A stretch of DNA of 64,000 nucleotides from Candidatus Latescibacterota bacterium. GTDB taxonomy: Bacteria > Latescibacterota > UBA2968 > UBA8231. The translations under genes were made by a program, and so were the position numbers. Position 1 is the stretch's first letter, and every line of letters begins with the position of its first letter. Positions 43,432 through 52,728 of this stretch are shown in pieces. The stretch covers positions 49,324 to 113,323 of the forward strand of contig JAJEFJ010000034.1 of assembly GCA_022820485.1 (NCBI GenBank), written 5' to 3'. Under the pieces are notes generated by a model. That model searched no databases. It was not told the DNA's origin and saw nothing but the letters and a program-made list of their open reading frames with translations.

Positions 43432-44703
43432 ATGAGTTCTACCGAAGTTCTTTTCGTGCGCGGCGGCCGTCCTCTCCAAGGTGAGGTCGAGGTCCAAGGG
43501 TCCAAAAATGCCACTTTGCCCATGTTGGCCGCTTCGCTGTTGGCCACTGAAGGGCAAACCGTTTTGCACCGGGTACCCCCGGTCAACGACGTATTGGTGG
43601 CCCTAGAAGTATTGCGTCGGCTCGGCGCGCGCGTCGATTACGATGCGACCGAAGAAGTGGCCGTCCTAGACACCCGCGATGTCAAAGAAACCCAGCTTCC
43701 CGCGGATTTGACCAATCGCTTCCGCGCCTCGCTGCTTTTCGTCGGTCCGCTGTTGGCCCGTTTTGGCCGCGCTTGGATCCAAGAGGTCGGCGGCTGCAGG
43801 ATTGGCTCGCGGCCGACCGACTATCACTATCGCGGCTTTGCCCGGCTCGGTGCCGAGGTCCAAGGCGTCAACGGCGGCGGCATCGACGTGGTGGCCAAGC
43901 AGCTAGCCGGTGCCTTTATGTACTGCGATCTGCCCAGTCATACCGGCGTGGAAAACCTCGTTATGGCGTCCTGCCTAGCAGAGGGCGAGTCCGCAATCGA
44001 AAACGCGGCCTCCGACCCAGAGATCGTCGATTTCGCATCGCTCCTGCAAAAGATGGGTGCCCAAGTCGAAGGGGTCGGTACGCGGCAGGTGCATATCAAG
44101 GGAGTCGATGAGTTAGTAGGTGCCGAGCACACGATCATGTACGATCGCCTCGATGCCGGTCTCCTGATGATGGCGGGCGCGATTACCGGCGGCGACATCG
44201 CCCTCAAAGGCGTGGTGCGCGATCACCTGTACGTTTTTGAAGCCAAGCTCCAGCAGATGGGCGTCGAGATAACAGAGGAAGGGGCGTGGATGCGGGTGCG
44301 CGGGCCAGAAACCTTGTCGCCGATCAACGTAGTGACCACCTTTTACCCCGGCTTCCCAACGGACCTGCAGCCTGGGATGACGGCCTTGGCGTGCATGGCC
44401 AAAGGCGACAGCTACATCCGCGAGACCGTATTCGAAGATCGCCTCGGCCACGTCAAGGCCCTGCGCTCCTTCGGCGCTCGCCTTGCGCCGGAAAAGGACC
44501 ACTTGGTGTTGGTACACGGGCCAGCTCAGCTCAAAGGGGCCAAGGTCAAGGCCATGGACATTCGCGCTGGGGCCGCCTGCGTGCTCGCCGGTCTAGCGGC
44601 CGAGGGTTGCACCGAGATTGGCAACCTCTACCAACTCGACCGAGGGCACGCCCACCTCGAGCACCGCCTGCGGGCTTTGGGTGCCGACATCGAAAGACAC
44701 TAA
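43432..44703 (+). CDS. murA: UDP-N-acetylglucosamine 1-carboxyvinyltransferase
   Basis: A 423-residue EPSP-synthase-fold enzyme catalysing the first committed step of peptidoglycan synthesis. GSKNATLPML carries the catalytic Lys25-Asn26. GGCRIGSRPTD holds the catalytic Cys122, the residue alkylated by fosfomycin, so it is predicted sensitive. LDAGLLMMAGAITGG and RAGAACVLAGLAAEG complete the pattern. ATG 43432 is preferred over an upstream in-frame start. A strong terminator follows. Confidence 0.96.
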   Translation: MSSTEVLFVRGGRPLQGEVEVQGSKNATLPMLAASLLATEGQTVLHRVPPVNDVLVALEVLRRLGARVDYDATEEVAVLDTRDVKETQLPADLTNRFRASLLFVGPLLARFGRAWIQEVGGCRIGSRPTDYHYRGFARLGAEVQGVNGGGIDVVAKQLAGAFMYCDLPSHTGVENLVMASCLAEGESAIENAASDPEIVDFASLLQKMGAQVEGVGTRQVHIKGVDELVGAEHTIMYDRLDAGLLMMAGAITGGDIALKGVVRDHLYVFEAKLQQMGVEITEEGAWMRVRGPETLSPINVVTTFYPGFPTDLQPGMTALACMAKGDSYIRETVFEDRLGHVKALRSFGARLAPEKDHLVLVHGPAQLKGAKVKAMDIRAGAACVLAGLAAEGCTEIGNLYQLDRGHAHLEHRLRALGADIERH

Positions 44704-44730
44704 GGCGCGTTGCGCATCCACACGCGAATA

Positions 44731-44768
44731 AGCGGTCGAGAGCTTGCGGCTTTCGACCGCTTTTTTTT
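44731..44768 (+). terminator. Rho-independent terminator after murA
   Basis: AGCGGTCGA (44731-44739) pairs with TCGACCGCT (44753-44761), with an inner AGC/GCT pair, then an eight-T run. Confidence 0.92.
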
Positions 44769-44797
44769 GCTTGTCTATTACTCTACAGGAGAACACC

Positions 44798-45922
44798 ATG
44801 ATCGTAAATCCCGACGCAGTGTATTTAGCGCGTTCACCCATTGACCGCGCCGACGCTCCCTTTGCAACCTACCGGGAGTTGGCCCATCGCACTCTCGCCG
44901 CCCTTGAGGTGCCGCTACCTGCCGCAGGCACCATCTTACTCAAGCCCAACGCCACGGTGCTCTATCCACCGGAAAAGCGCGTCATCACCCATCCCGGATT
45001 TGTCGGCGGCCTGCTCGACGCCCTGCGCGACCGCGGCGTACCCGCCGAGCGCATGATGGTTGCCGACGGCCAGTCCGGGGAAAACCCCACGGCCGGGCAC
45101 ACTTGGGAACTATGCGGCTATCGCACCATGACCGAGGCGCGGGGCGTGCGGCTCGCAGAAATGAACACCGACGAGGATTCCCGCGTCGTCGAGGTTGCCG
45201 ACGGCGTAGTGTACGAGCGCTATCCCCTGTACCGGGAAGTGACCGACTGCGCCTTCTTTTTTAACGTCCCCCTCGCCAAGTGCCACAACTTGGGCTGCAC
45301 GACCTTGTCGATTAAAAATCTGATGGGCATCATCGCCAAGCCCGAGCGGCACCTGTGCGCGATCCAAGAGGTGGACAAGCCTTGCGCCGAGGACCTATGG
45401 CGGCTGACCGATAGCGGCTACAGCCTCTTTGAAGACCGCTTCTATCACAAGCTCTGCGATCTATTGGTCGCGCTGCGCGGCTTGGGGATGCCGCGGCTTT
45501 CAGTGGTAGATGGCCTTGTCGGCCGCGACGGCACGGCGTTCAACGAAGGGGGCAACTACCCCCTCGGCTGGGCTGTGGCCGGCGTCAACGAGGTACACGT
45601 AGATACAGTCGCCACCTACCTGATGGGCCTCGGTCCGCAGGCCACCCCCTACCTGCAATTCGCCCACGCCCGCGGCCTAGGGGCCATCGACCCTGGGGAA
45701 ATCGAGGTCGTCGATCTCGCGAGCGGCACGGCACTCACTGGCGCGGCCCTCGCTGAGCTGCAACCCACCGCACCCCTGATGCCCATCTCCCGCTGCAAAG
45801 GCGGCTACTACAAGCGCTTTCGCACCGACGGATCAGCCGTGCCTTGGCGCTTAGACGAGGTCAATGCCCAACGCCAGCAGGACGGTCTGGCACCCGTTCC
45901 CTATGAGCCAGCCAGCGCCTGA
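44798..45922 (+). CDS. DUF362-family protein
   Basis: A 374-residue protein, ATG preceded by AGGAGA. ILLKPNATVLYPPEKRVITHP and FFFNVPLAKCHNLGCTTLSIKNLMGI match the DUF362 core, a domain found with or without ferredoxin clusters. No Cys-rich Fe-S motif is present. Function is unsettled; redox or cell-surface metabolism roles have been proposed for the family. It overlaps the mazG-like gene by 20 nt. Confidence 0.8.
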   Translation: MIVNPDAVYLARSPIDRADAPFATYRELAHRTLAALEVPLPAAGTILLKPNATVLYPPEKRVITHPGFVGGLLDALRDRGVPAERMMVADGQSGENPTAGHTWELCGYRTMTEARGVRLAEMNTDEDSRVVEVADGVVYERYPLYREVTDCAFFFNVPLAKCHNLGCTTLSIKNLMGIIAKPERHLCAIQEVDKPCAEDLWRLTDSGYSLFEDRFYHKLCDLLVALRGLGMPRLSVVDGLVGRDGTAFNEGGNYPLGWAVAGVNEVHVDTVATYLMGLGPQATPYLQFAHARGLGAIDPGEIEVVDLASGTALTGAALAELQPTAPLMPISRCKGGYYKRFRTDGSAVPWRLDEVNAQRQQDGLAPVPYEPASA

Positions 45923-46250
45923 GCACACCCTCCGCGCCTGCCAACAAGCGGTGGACGAGTGGATCGCCGATGTCGGCGTGCGCTACTTTTCCGAGCTGAC
46001 CAATACGGCCGTGCTGATGGAGGAAGTCGGCGAGTTGGCGCGGATCATGGCCCGCACCTATGGAGAGCAGAGCTTTAAGGAGGGCGAGGAAGCCGATCTT
46101 GGCATGGAGATGGCCGACGTGCTCTTCGTCCTCATCTGCCTCGCCAATCAAACCGGAGTTGACTTAGAGGAATCCTTCCAGCGCGCACTGGCCAAGAAGA
46201 CCCGACGCGACCGCCGGCGTCACGCGGAAAATCCCAAACTCCAATCTTGA
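45903..46250 (+). CDS. MazG-like nucleotide pyrophosphohydrolase
   Basis: A 115-residue all-helical protein. NTAVLMEEVGELARIMARTY has the EExxE magnesium motif, and DLGMEMADVLFVLICLANQTGVDLEE supplies the second acidic ExxD set. It is a single MazG domain, as in house-cleaning NTP pyrophosphatases. The start lies within the DUF362 gene, giving translational coupling. Confidence 0.88.
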   Translation: MSQPAPEHTLRACQQAVDEWIADVGVRYFSELTNTAVLMEEVGELARIMARTYGEQSFKEGEEADLGMEMADVLFVLICLANQTGVDLEESFQRALAKKTRRDRRRHAENPKLQS

Positions 46251-46306
46251 GAAGCGGTCTCAAAAAGCAACGTATCCGCAGATGAACGCAGATGAAAGGT
46301 CAGCCC

Positions 46307-46969
46307 ATGAGTTCCCGCAACGGTTTTATCGAAACGCATATTTACGATTACATCCTCGCCAACTCGCTGCGCGACCGAGACGAGCTCAAGCGGTTGCGGC
46401 AGGAAACCCGTGCCATGCCCATGGGCGGCATGCAAATTTCGCCCGATCAAGGGCAGTTCATGGGGCTGCTCGTCGAACTGATCGGTGCCAAGCGGATCGT
46501 CGAGGTAGGGACTTTTACTGGCTACAGCAGCATCGCCATGGCGCTGGCCCTACCAGCGGACGGGCGTCTAATCGCCTGCGACGTCAGCGACGAGTTTACC
46601 CGCATTGCCCAACGCTATTGGCAGGAAGCTGGCGTGACCGACAAGATCGAATTGCGGTTGGGGCCAGCGGTAGCGACCCTCGACGGAATGCTCGCGGCTG
46701 GGGAAGCCGGTTGCTTCGACATGGCCTTTATCGACGCGGACAAGGAAAATTACGACGCCTACTACGAGCGCTGTCTGCAACTCTTGCGCCCAGGCGGCTT
46801 GATCCTAATCGACAACGTGCTGTGGGGCGGACGGCCCGCCGATGCCAACGAGCAGACCGAGAGCACCGTGGCAATCCGAGCACTCAACGCCAAAATCCAC
46901 GCCGACGAGCGCGTGACCGCGTCCCTGCTGTCGATCGGCGACGGATTGACGCTGGCGCGGAAGCGGTGA
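46307..46969 (+). CDS. Class I SAM-dependent O-methyltransferase (CCoAMT type)
   Basis: A 220-residue enzyme: GGMQISPDQGQFMGLLVEL, the SAM-binding loop IVEVGTFTGYSSIAMAL, DMAFIDADKENYDAYYERCL (metal-binding aspartates) and LILIDNVLWGG match cation-dependent caffeoyl-CoA-type O-methyltransferases. Substrate unknown. A copy of the CCGCAGATGA repeat lies just upstream, partly in the leader. Confidence 0.9.
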   Translation: MSSRNGFIETHIYDYILANSLRDRDELKRLRQETRAMPMGGMQISPDQGQFMGLLVELIGAKRIVEVGTFTGYSSIAMALALPADGRLIACDVSDEFTRIAQRYWQEAGVTDKIELRLGPAVATLDGMLAAGEAGCFDMAFIDADKENYDAYYERCLQLLRPGGLILIDNVLWGGRPADANEQTESTVAIRALNAKIHADERVTASLLSIGDGLTLARKR

Positions 46970-47020
46970 TAGACGGAGTGTCTCATCCGTTTGTATATGA
47001 CTCAATCAGGAGAGAACGCT

Positions 47021-47272
47021 ATGGTAACGGTTACTTTTGAACTGCCAGAGGATGTGCTTTCGTCGATGCGGAAAGATCCCGAGCGATTCACCCAAGAATT
47101 GCGTTTGGCTGCCGCTGTGAAATGGTACGAAATGGGGCTAGTTTCCCAAAGCCGAGCGGCCGAAATTTCGGGTTTATCTCGCAGTGAATTCATCTCGGCA
47201 CTAGGCCGATTCGAAGTCTCCGTATTCCAGTACAGTATAGACGAAATAGCGGAGGAAGTGGACCGTGAGTGA
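47021..47272 (+). CDS. UPF0175-family antitoxin-like protein
   Basis: An 83-residue protein, ATG with AGGAGA upstream. Its N-terminal strand VTVTFELPEDVLSSM is followed by a helix-turn-helix-like segment (AAVKWYEMGLVSQSRAAEISGLSRSEFISAL) typical of UPF0175. It overlaps by 8 nt a DUF3368 PIN-like gene. It probably represses the operon and neutralises that toxin. Confidence 0.85.
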   Translation: MVTVTFELPEDVLSSMRKDPERFTQELRLAAAVKWYEMGLVSQSRAAEISGLSRSEFISALGRFEVSVFQYSIDEIAEEVDRE

Positions 47273-47759
47273 TGGCTGGGTACTCAATGCCTCGCCCATT
47301 ATTACCCTAGCCAAAATTGGTCATCTGGACCTACTCGTGGAACTAGCACCCGAGATAGGTATTCCTCCGGCGGTTTTTAGAGAAATTACGGCAGGTCCAG
47401 AGGATGATCCTGGACGTCTTGCCTTGGAAAGTGGATGGGGCAAACAGTTGGCTGAATCTCGTATCCATCCCGAAGTCCTAGGCTGGAGTCTGGGGGCAGG
47501 AGAGACTGAGGTGCTTTCTGTAGCTTTGGAAAAATCTGGCTGGACGGCTGTTATAGATGACGCTACTGCTAGGGCATGTGCCCGGTCATTAGGTGTACCC
47601 GTTATCGGGACATTGGGGGTTGTGCTGCGTGCGAAAAGACGAGGACTGGTCGCGTCTGCCGCCAAGATTATCCGAGAGTTGCGCTATGCAGGTCTATATA
47701 TCGACGATCAATTCGTCCGATCAGTGCTCAAACAGGTCGTCGGAGAGGATTGGCCATAA
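47265..47759 (+). CDS. DUF3368 PIN-like toxin
   Basis: A 164-residue protein with a GTG start. WVLNASPIITLAKIGHLDLL is the first conserved block, with Asn where many PIN domains have the first catalytic Asp. LGAGETEVLSVAL and AVIDDATARACARSLGVPVIGTLGV contain the later acidic residues. PIN domains are metal-dependent ribonucleases; whether this one is active is uncertain given the Asn. It is paired with a UPF0175 antitoxin. Confidence 0.85.
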   Translation: MSDGWVLNASPIITLAKIGHLDLLVELAPEIGIPPAVFREITAGPEDDPGRLALESGWGKQLAESRIHPEVLGWSLGAGETEVLSVALEKSGWTAVIDDATARACARSLGVPVIGTLGVVLRAKRRGLVASAAKIIRELRYAGLYIDDQFVRSVLKQVVGEDWP

Positions 47760-47816
47760 ATAGCAAGCAAAGTCGGTAGTAGCTGTGAACTATTTTACTA
47801 TAGGAGAGGTCGGTCA

Positions 47817-48530
47817 ATGAACAAAATATGGGTGCTGCAAAACGCGCAACCGGAAAACTTGGGGATCGCCGGCCAAGTCTTCCAAGGCTGCGGTCTCGCG
47901 CCCGCCTACGTACATACCTTCGCCGATGAAGAGATTCCCCGCTACATGGACGAGGCTACCGGCTTAGTAGTCTTAGGCGGCCCGATGGGCGTGTACGAAC
48001 ACGACCGCTATCCGTTTATAGACGCGGCCATGCGCCTTATCGACCAAGCCCTAAAAGAAGACAAACCCGTACTCGGCATCTGCCTAGGCAGCCAGCTTTT
48101 GGCCACGGCTCTTGGCGCTCGGGTCGCCCGCGGTCCGCAAAAAGAAATCGGCTGGTATCCTATTGAGCGGAAGCCCGCTGCCAGTGAAGACCCACTGATG
48201 GGCGGACTCGAATCATCTTTTATAGGCTTCCACTGGCACGGCGACATCTTCGAGCTACCCAAGGGCGCTACGGCGCTGGCCTCTTCTGCTCGTACTACCC
48301 ACCAAGCATTTTCTTATGGCCGGGCGGCGTATGGCGTCCTCTTCCACATGGAAGTTACCACGCAAATAATCGCCGATATGGTGCGGGCTTTTGCCGATGA
48401 GGTGCGCGAGGAGGGACTAGACGGCGAGCAAATCAAGGCCGACGCAGCCCAGCACTTGCCCGCCCTACACGCCAACGGACGAACCTTCTTCCAGAACTGG
48501 GCCACTCTCTGTTTGGAGGCGGGTTCCTAG
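47817..48530 (+). CDS. Class I glutamine amidotransferase-like protein
   Basis: A 237-residue stand-alone GATase domain: VVLGGPMGVYEHDRYPF, the nucleophile elbow PVLGICLGSQ (Cys89), GFHWHGDIFELP and a C-terminal LFHMEVT with the triad His/Glu. It is like GMP-synthase-type GATases without a synthetase domain. Members include enzymes that hydrolyse gamma-glutamyl compounds. The RBS TAGGAGAGG lies just upstream. Confidence 0.88.
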   Translation: MNKIWVLQNAQPENLGIAGQVFQGCGLAPAYVHTFADEEIPRYMDEATGLVVLGGPMGVYEHDRYPFIDAAMRLIDQALKEDKPVLGICLGSQLLATALGARVARGPQKEIGWYPIERKPAASEDPLMGGLESSFIGFHWHGDIFELPKGATALASSARTTHQAFSYGRAAYGVLFHMEVTTQIIADMVRAFADEVREEGLDGEQIKADAAQHLPALHANGRTFFQNWATLCLEAGS

Positions 48531-48631
48531 CAGTAGTTCCGTGATTGCGGAAGAATTTCGCTTTGCGACCTTGAGCATGGATTTTTAGGGCTGCCTAGCA
48601 GTAGCGTCCCGACGGTACACGCTCTCCCCAC

Positions 48632-51313
48632 TCAGGTCGAAACCCCCAACAAACCCCGCGTCAATTGAAAATCGACGTTGCGCTGCTGCAAGGCACCGGG
48701 AACGTGCTCGCCTCGCGCCACCCGCGCTAACAAATCGGCCAGTTGCTCGGCCCAATCGTCGGCCGCACCCGTCAGCGCCAAATCAATATCATCGCCGTAG
48801 AGCGCCGCCACCGTTGGATCTGCACTTACCTGCACCACCGGCATTAGGGGATGCCCCTGTAAGGGATGCTCGCCGGTATGAGCCAAGATCAGATCCACGC
48901 CCGTGGCGCCCAGTCCGGTAGCCGTCTCCACCCAGTGGTCGGTGGGCGTCTCCATGACGTAAAAACCCGGTTCCACGGCGGCCTGACCGTAGGGCAACGT
49001 CGCGGCATCCGACGGCTCGACTAACACAGAGTCCAAATACGCCGATGCCTGCAGCAGAGCCGCGTTGTGCGGCACGACCACAGTGCCGCCTGCGGTCGCC
49101 ACCCAGCGCGTCAACTGGGCAAAAGACTGCGCCGCGTCCTCCCCCAACTCACCGGTCGCCTGCATCCCCAAGCGCAAGGCACCCAAGCCACCTTCTACGG
49201 CGATAGGTGCCTCCGTCTCGGCCAGCGCTTGGTGGAACCACGCCTCGACCCTGTCCATGGCCTTGACAATGCCGCCGTCCAACTGCACCGACGCCCAGCC
49301 GAAAACAGCCGGGTCCAAGCCCCATTCCTCAAGGCCGTTGCGCATGTAGTCGTTGTGCGTCTTTTCGCAACCGTGCTCCAGCAGCAACACGCGCCGCGCC
49401 AGCGGATGCGCTGCGTACCCCATCATGGTGCGCAAGTGCATTTGCTCGGTGGCACCGCTCGACGACAGCCCACAGCCCTCGGTGTGAACCAAGGCGACAA
49501 AGCGCGACAGACCCTGCTCGCGGCCCACTTGCCGGGCATTGAGCCGCTCGGCGCACATGCGGGCGATCTGGCCAGCGCACAGGCTGGTGGGCAATACCAA
49601 CCCCACTTGATCAATAGCCCCGTCCAGCATGGGGAACGACACCGCTGGCCCTACCTCGGGTCTCACCGGCACAGGCCGGCCCTCGGGCGCGGGAGTTGCC
49701 AATAGTTCTTCCAATTGACTGATATCGGTCTGTTGCCAATTGCGCCAGATGGACACTTGGGCGTGGCCGGCCCGCTCGCCCAGCGAGCGCTCGCCCGAGG
49801 CCACCCGCAAGGTGCGCTCGAATAGCTCCTGACCCAACTCGTCCATCGGCGTGCCATCCAAGTAGGCCCCGGCATTGACATCGAGATCCGCAGCCAGCAA
49901 CTGGTAGCGCTCCGAAGTAGTGACGATTTTGACCGTCGGCACAAAGGGAAAATTGGTAATGGAGCCGTTGCCCGTGACAAAGAAAATGGCGTTGCAGCCG
50001 CTGGCCACCTGCCCGGCAATGCTTTCCAAGTCGTTGCCCGGACTGTCCATAAAGTAGAAACCACTCCCTTTGAGCGGCTCACCGTACTCAATGGCGTAGT
50101 CCAAGCGCACGTCTGGATCGCGCTTGCGCGCCGCGCCAATGGACTTGAGCGCGATATTGTACAGACCGCGAAATTTGTTGCCCCCAGAGGGATTGCCCTC
50201 GGCTGAGGCACCGTGCCACGACACTCGCTCCTTGAAGCGCTCGACCATGTGCAAAAAGGTGCGCGCAGTCTCCACATCCTTGACGTTTTGCAGCACGTAC
50301 GGTTCGGCACCGATCAGCTCGTCGGTCTCGGCGAGGTTGGCTGCGCCGCCGTAGCGAATCAACTCGCGCGCCACCCAAGCGGCCAGCGGATTCCCCGAAA
50401 TGCCCGAAAAGGAGTCCGAGCCGCCGCACTGCAAGGCGATCTTGAGATGGCTTAGGTCGTGCTCGCCCCGCTCCTCGCCCGCCATTTCCTCGGCCCAAGC
50501 CGCCACTTGCCGCTCGCCCTCTGCCAAACGCGCCGCAAAGGAACCGTCCAAGCTCATAAAGCAATGCCGAACGTGGTCGAGGGCATAGCCGTGCGCCACC
50601 ATGTACTCCCGCAGCATTTCGTTGGTCACGGCTTCGCTGCCGTAGTCCACCGCCAGCACGGCACCGACGTTGGGATGGACGACAAAGCCAGCCAACGTGC
50701 GCAATAAAAGCTCGCGGTTATTGGGATCGGATCCACCGCCGCCCTCGGTGTGGGCAATCGGCACCACGCCATCGCCAGCCGGTCGGCCGCTCCAGCACTC
50801 GGCCAACAGCCGGGCATAACTAGCCGTGCGCGAGGACGTGCCCAAGACGACGATGTAATTGCGCGTGCCCACGCCCCGTCCCCCAGCGCGACCATAGCCT
50901 AAGAAGGTCCGCCGCTCCTCATGCGGATCGAGCGCAACCCCAGGCTGAAAATTCGCCGGGTCCAGTTGATACGGCTCAATGCGATCAACAAAATTGGCCT
51001 GCTCGGGCAAGTCGAAGTCCAACTGCCGGATGCCCAAGGCGTCGAGCATACTCTGGTTGCAGGCGTAATCGCCCGGCTGCAGGGCGCGCTCGGCCACGCC
51101 AAAGGGCAGTTGCCACGACAGCAAAAACTGACCGGGTTCAATCGGCTCGACGGCAAAGCGATGGCCTTCCATCACCGTGTGCGACAAAGTGAACGATCGT
51201 CCATTGTAGTCGATGCCCGTGCCCGTTTCCAAGCGCCGAGTGGCAATCGCCACATTGTCCCCGGGCATAGGCAGCCGGGCTACTTCGCTAAAGGAAAAAA
51301 CCGCGTTCGTCAT
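48632..51313 (-). CDS. Fused double UxaA/altronate-dehydratase-family protein
   Basis: An 893-residue protein, far longer than UxaA (about 500). Residues 1-90 are a SAF-like domain (GDNVAIATRRLETG...ISWQLPFG type). Residues about 130-545 form a full altronate/galactarate dehydratase core with GRAGGRGVGTRNYIVVLGTS, LKIALQCGGSDSFSGISGNP and MDSPGNDLESIAG. Residues about 560-870 repeat the core in diverged form: VHTEGCGLSSSGATEQMHLR, LLEHGCEKTHNDYMR, EGGLGALRLGMQATGELG and VMETPTDHWVETATGLGATG. Substrate is probably a sugar acid. An oxidoreductase gene lies 55 nt upstream on the same strand. Confidence 0.8.
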   Translation of the reverse strand: MTNAVFSFSEVARLPMPGDNVAIATRRLETGTGIDYNGRSFTLSHTVMEGHRFAVEPIEPGQFLLSWQLPFGVAERALQPGDYACNQSMLDALGIRQLDFDLPEQANFVDRIEPYQLDPANFQPGVALDPHEERRTFLGYGRAGGRGVGTRNYIVVLGTSSRTASYARLLAECWSGRPAGDGVVPIAHTEGGGGSDPNNRELLLRTLAGFVVHPNVGAVLAVDYGSEAVTNEMLREYMVAHGYALDHVRHCFMSLDGSFAARLAEGERQVAAWAEEMAGEERGEHDLSHLKIALQCGGSDSFSGISGNPLAAWVARELIRYGGAANLAETDELIGAEPYVLQNVKDVETARTFLHMVERFKERVSWHGASAEGNPSGGNKFRGLYNIALKSIGAARKRDPDVRLDYAIEYGEPLKGSGFYFMDSPGNDLESIAGQVASGCNAIFFVTGNGSITNFPFVPTVKIVTTSERYQLLAADLDVNAGAYLDGTPMDELGQELFERTLRVASGERSLGERAGHAQVSIWRNWQQTDISQLEELLATPAPEGRPVPVRPEVGPAVSFPMLDGAIDQVGLVLPTSLCAGQIARMCAERLNARQVGREQGLSRFVALVHTEGCGLSSSGATEQMHLRTMMGYAAHPLARRVLLLEHGCEKTHNDYMRNGLEEWGLDPAVFGWASVQLDGGIVKAMDRVEAWFHQALAETEAPIAVEGGLGALRLGMQATGELGEDAAQSFAQLTRWVATAGGTVVVPHNAALLQASAYLDSVLVEPSDAATLPYGQAAVEPGFYVMETPTDHWVETATGLGATGVDLILAHTGEHPLQGHPLMPVVQVSADPTVAALYGDDIDLALTGAADDWAEQLADLLARVARGEHVPGALQQRNVDFQLTRGLLGVST

Positions 51314-51368
51314 ATAGCCATCCTGAATGTCTTACAATAGTTGAGATTTTTAAGAACGGAAAAAATTA

Positions 51369-52463
51369 TCAGCCTATCCTCACTTCCCGCCCCTCGCTGG
51401 CCGAGCGGTACAGCCCATCGAGAGCGGCCATAACGTTGAGCACTTCCTCTTTTTTCACCATCAACTCGGCTCGCCCCTCAAGCACCTCGACGAAGTGGGC
51501 CGCAGCTTTCCAATGCCCCGAGAAGGGCACCGAGGGGTCGGGCGGCACGTTGAGCCGGGTGTCGGCCTGATAGCGGCCCAAGGTGCCGATAAAGGTGAGC
51601 GGATTAAACGTGAGGCCGCCTTTGGTGCCCATGATGAGGGTACCGCCAGTGCCATCGGGCAAATTGGCCGCCCAACTGGCCCGGATGCTGATGGTGGCGT
51701 CGTTTTCCAAGCGCAAAAAGCCAGCGGCCATATCCTCGACATCGTATTCGCCGATGTCGTAGTCCCGGGGCGCGAACACGCCCTCCGGCGCACCGCTGTC
51801 GGCCAGCGACGTGACCACGTCTTCGCGCTGGTCGGCCAGTTTAGTGTACGTCGCGCCCGAGGCAGCCACCACTTTGGGATTGCCCATGATCCACAGCAGG
51901 GCGTCGAGCGCGTGGACGCCAATGTCGTAGAGCGGGCCGCCGCCCGAGGCTTCTTTCATGTGGAAACGGCCCCAAGTGGGCACGCCGCGGCGGCGGAAGG
52001 CCGAGGTTTCAGCGTAGTACATCTCGCCCAAGTGCCCGCTGTCAGCCAGTTGCTTGGCCGCGGTATTACTGCCGGAGAAACGGCCTGTCTGAGTGACGAA
52101 TAGATGGCGTCCGGTAGCCTCGGCCACTGCGTACATGACTACTGCATCGGCATAGCTGGCGGCGATGGGCTTTTCGCAAAACACGTGGGCACCGGCCCGG
52201 AGGGCGGCTTCGGTGTAGGTGCGGTGCGAGGCGTTGGGGGTACAGACGCAGACGATATCGGGGCGTAACTCGGCCATCATGCGTCTAAAATTATTGTACG
52301 CGCGGGGAATGCCGTGGCGGTCGGCGGTTTGTTGGGCCTTGGCCAAGGTGTGATTGAACACGCCGACCACTTCTACGGCCGGGGCCAACTCCAGCCAAGC
52401 GGGGATGTGCCCGACGTTGGCGACCATGCCAGTGCCGACGATAGCTACTTTGTATGGGGCCAT
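51369..52463 (-). CDS. Gfo/Idh/MocA-family oxidoreductase
   Basis: A 364-residue NAD(P)-dependent dehydrogenase: VAIVGTGMVANVGHIPAW, VCTPNASHRTYTEAALRAGAHVFCEKPIA and GGGPLYDIGVHALDALLWIMG. It probably works with the downstream UxaA-type protein on sugar acids or their lactones. Unrelated in detail to the one at 2785. Confidence 0.9.
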   Translation of the reverse strand: MAPYKVAIVGTGMVANVGHIPAWLELAPAVEVVGVFNHTLAKAQQTADRHGIPRAYNNFRRMMAELRPDIVCVCTPNASHRTYTEAALRAGAHVFCEKPIAASYADAVVMYAVAEATGRHLFVTQTGRFSGSNTAAKQLADSGHLGEMYYAETSAFRRRGVPTWGRFHMKEASGGGPLYDIGVHALDALLWIMGNPKVVAASGATYTKLADQREDVVTSLADSGAPEGVFAPRDYDIGEYDVEDMAAGFLRLENDATISIRASWAANLPDGTGGTLIMGTKGGLTFNPLTFIGTLGRYQADTRLNVPPDPSVPFSGHWKAAAHFVEVLEGRAELMVKKEEVLNVMAALDGLYRSASEGREVRIG

Positions 52464-52514
52464 GTTTTCCTGTCTTTGGTCTGAGGATGGTGTTGGTCGC
52501 GGGATATGCGAAGA

Positions 52515-52709
52515 TTACGGTCGTCCCGTGGCGATGGCCTGTTCGATTTCCTCAGCCTGTATTGGGCTCGATCCTATTTGGACCCGCAGAGACCGGGCCC
52601 GAGTTAGGCGCTCTTCAGAAAAAATGCGCCGGGCGAGAAAAGTGCGTTGTCGGCAGGTGATGCTTGCGTTGTCGAGGTAATGGCGGCGTGTTGGGACGGC
52701 TTTTTTCAT
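52515..52709 (-). CDS. Small basic protein, doubtful
   Basis: A 64-residue frame (MKKAVPTRRHYLDNASITCR...) between the oxidoreductase and the MazF-like gene. It is rich in Arg, has no recognised motif and no strong ribosome-binding site. It could be real, a remnant of a toxin-antitoxin-type gene, or chance. Confidence 0.25.
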   Translation of the reverse strand: MKKAVPTRRHYLDNASITCRQRTFLARRIFSEERLTRARSLRVQIGSSPIQAEEIEQAIATGRP

Positions 52710-52728
52710 GTTCGCAGAGATCGAAAAT

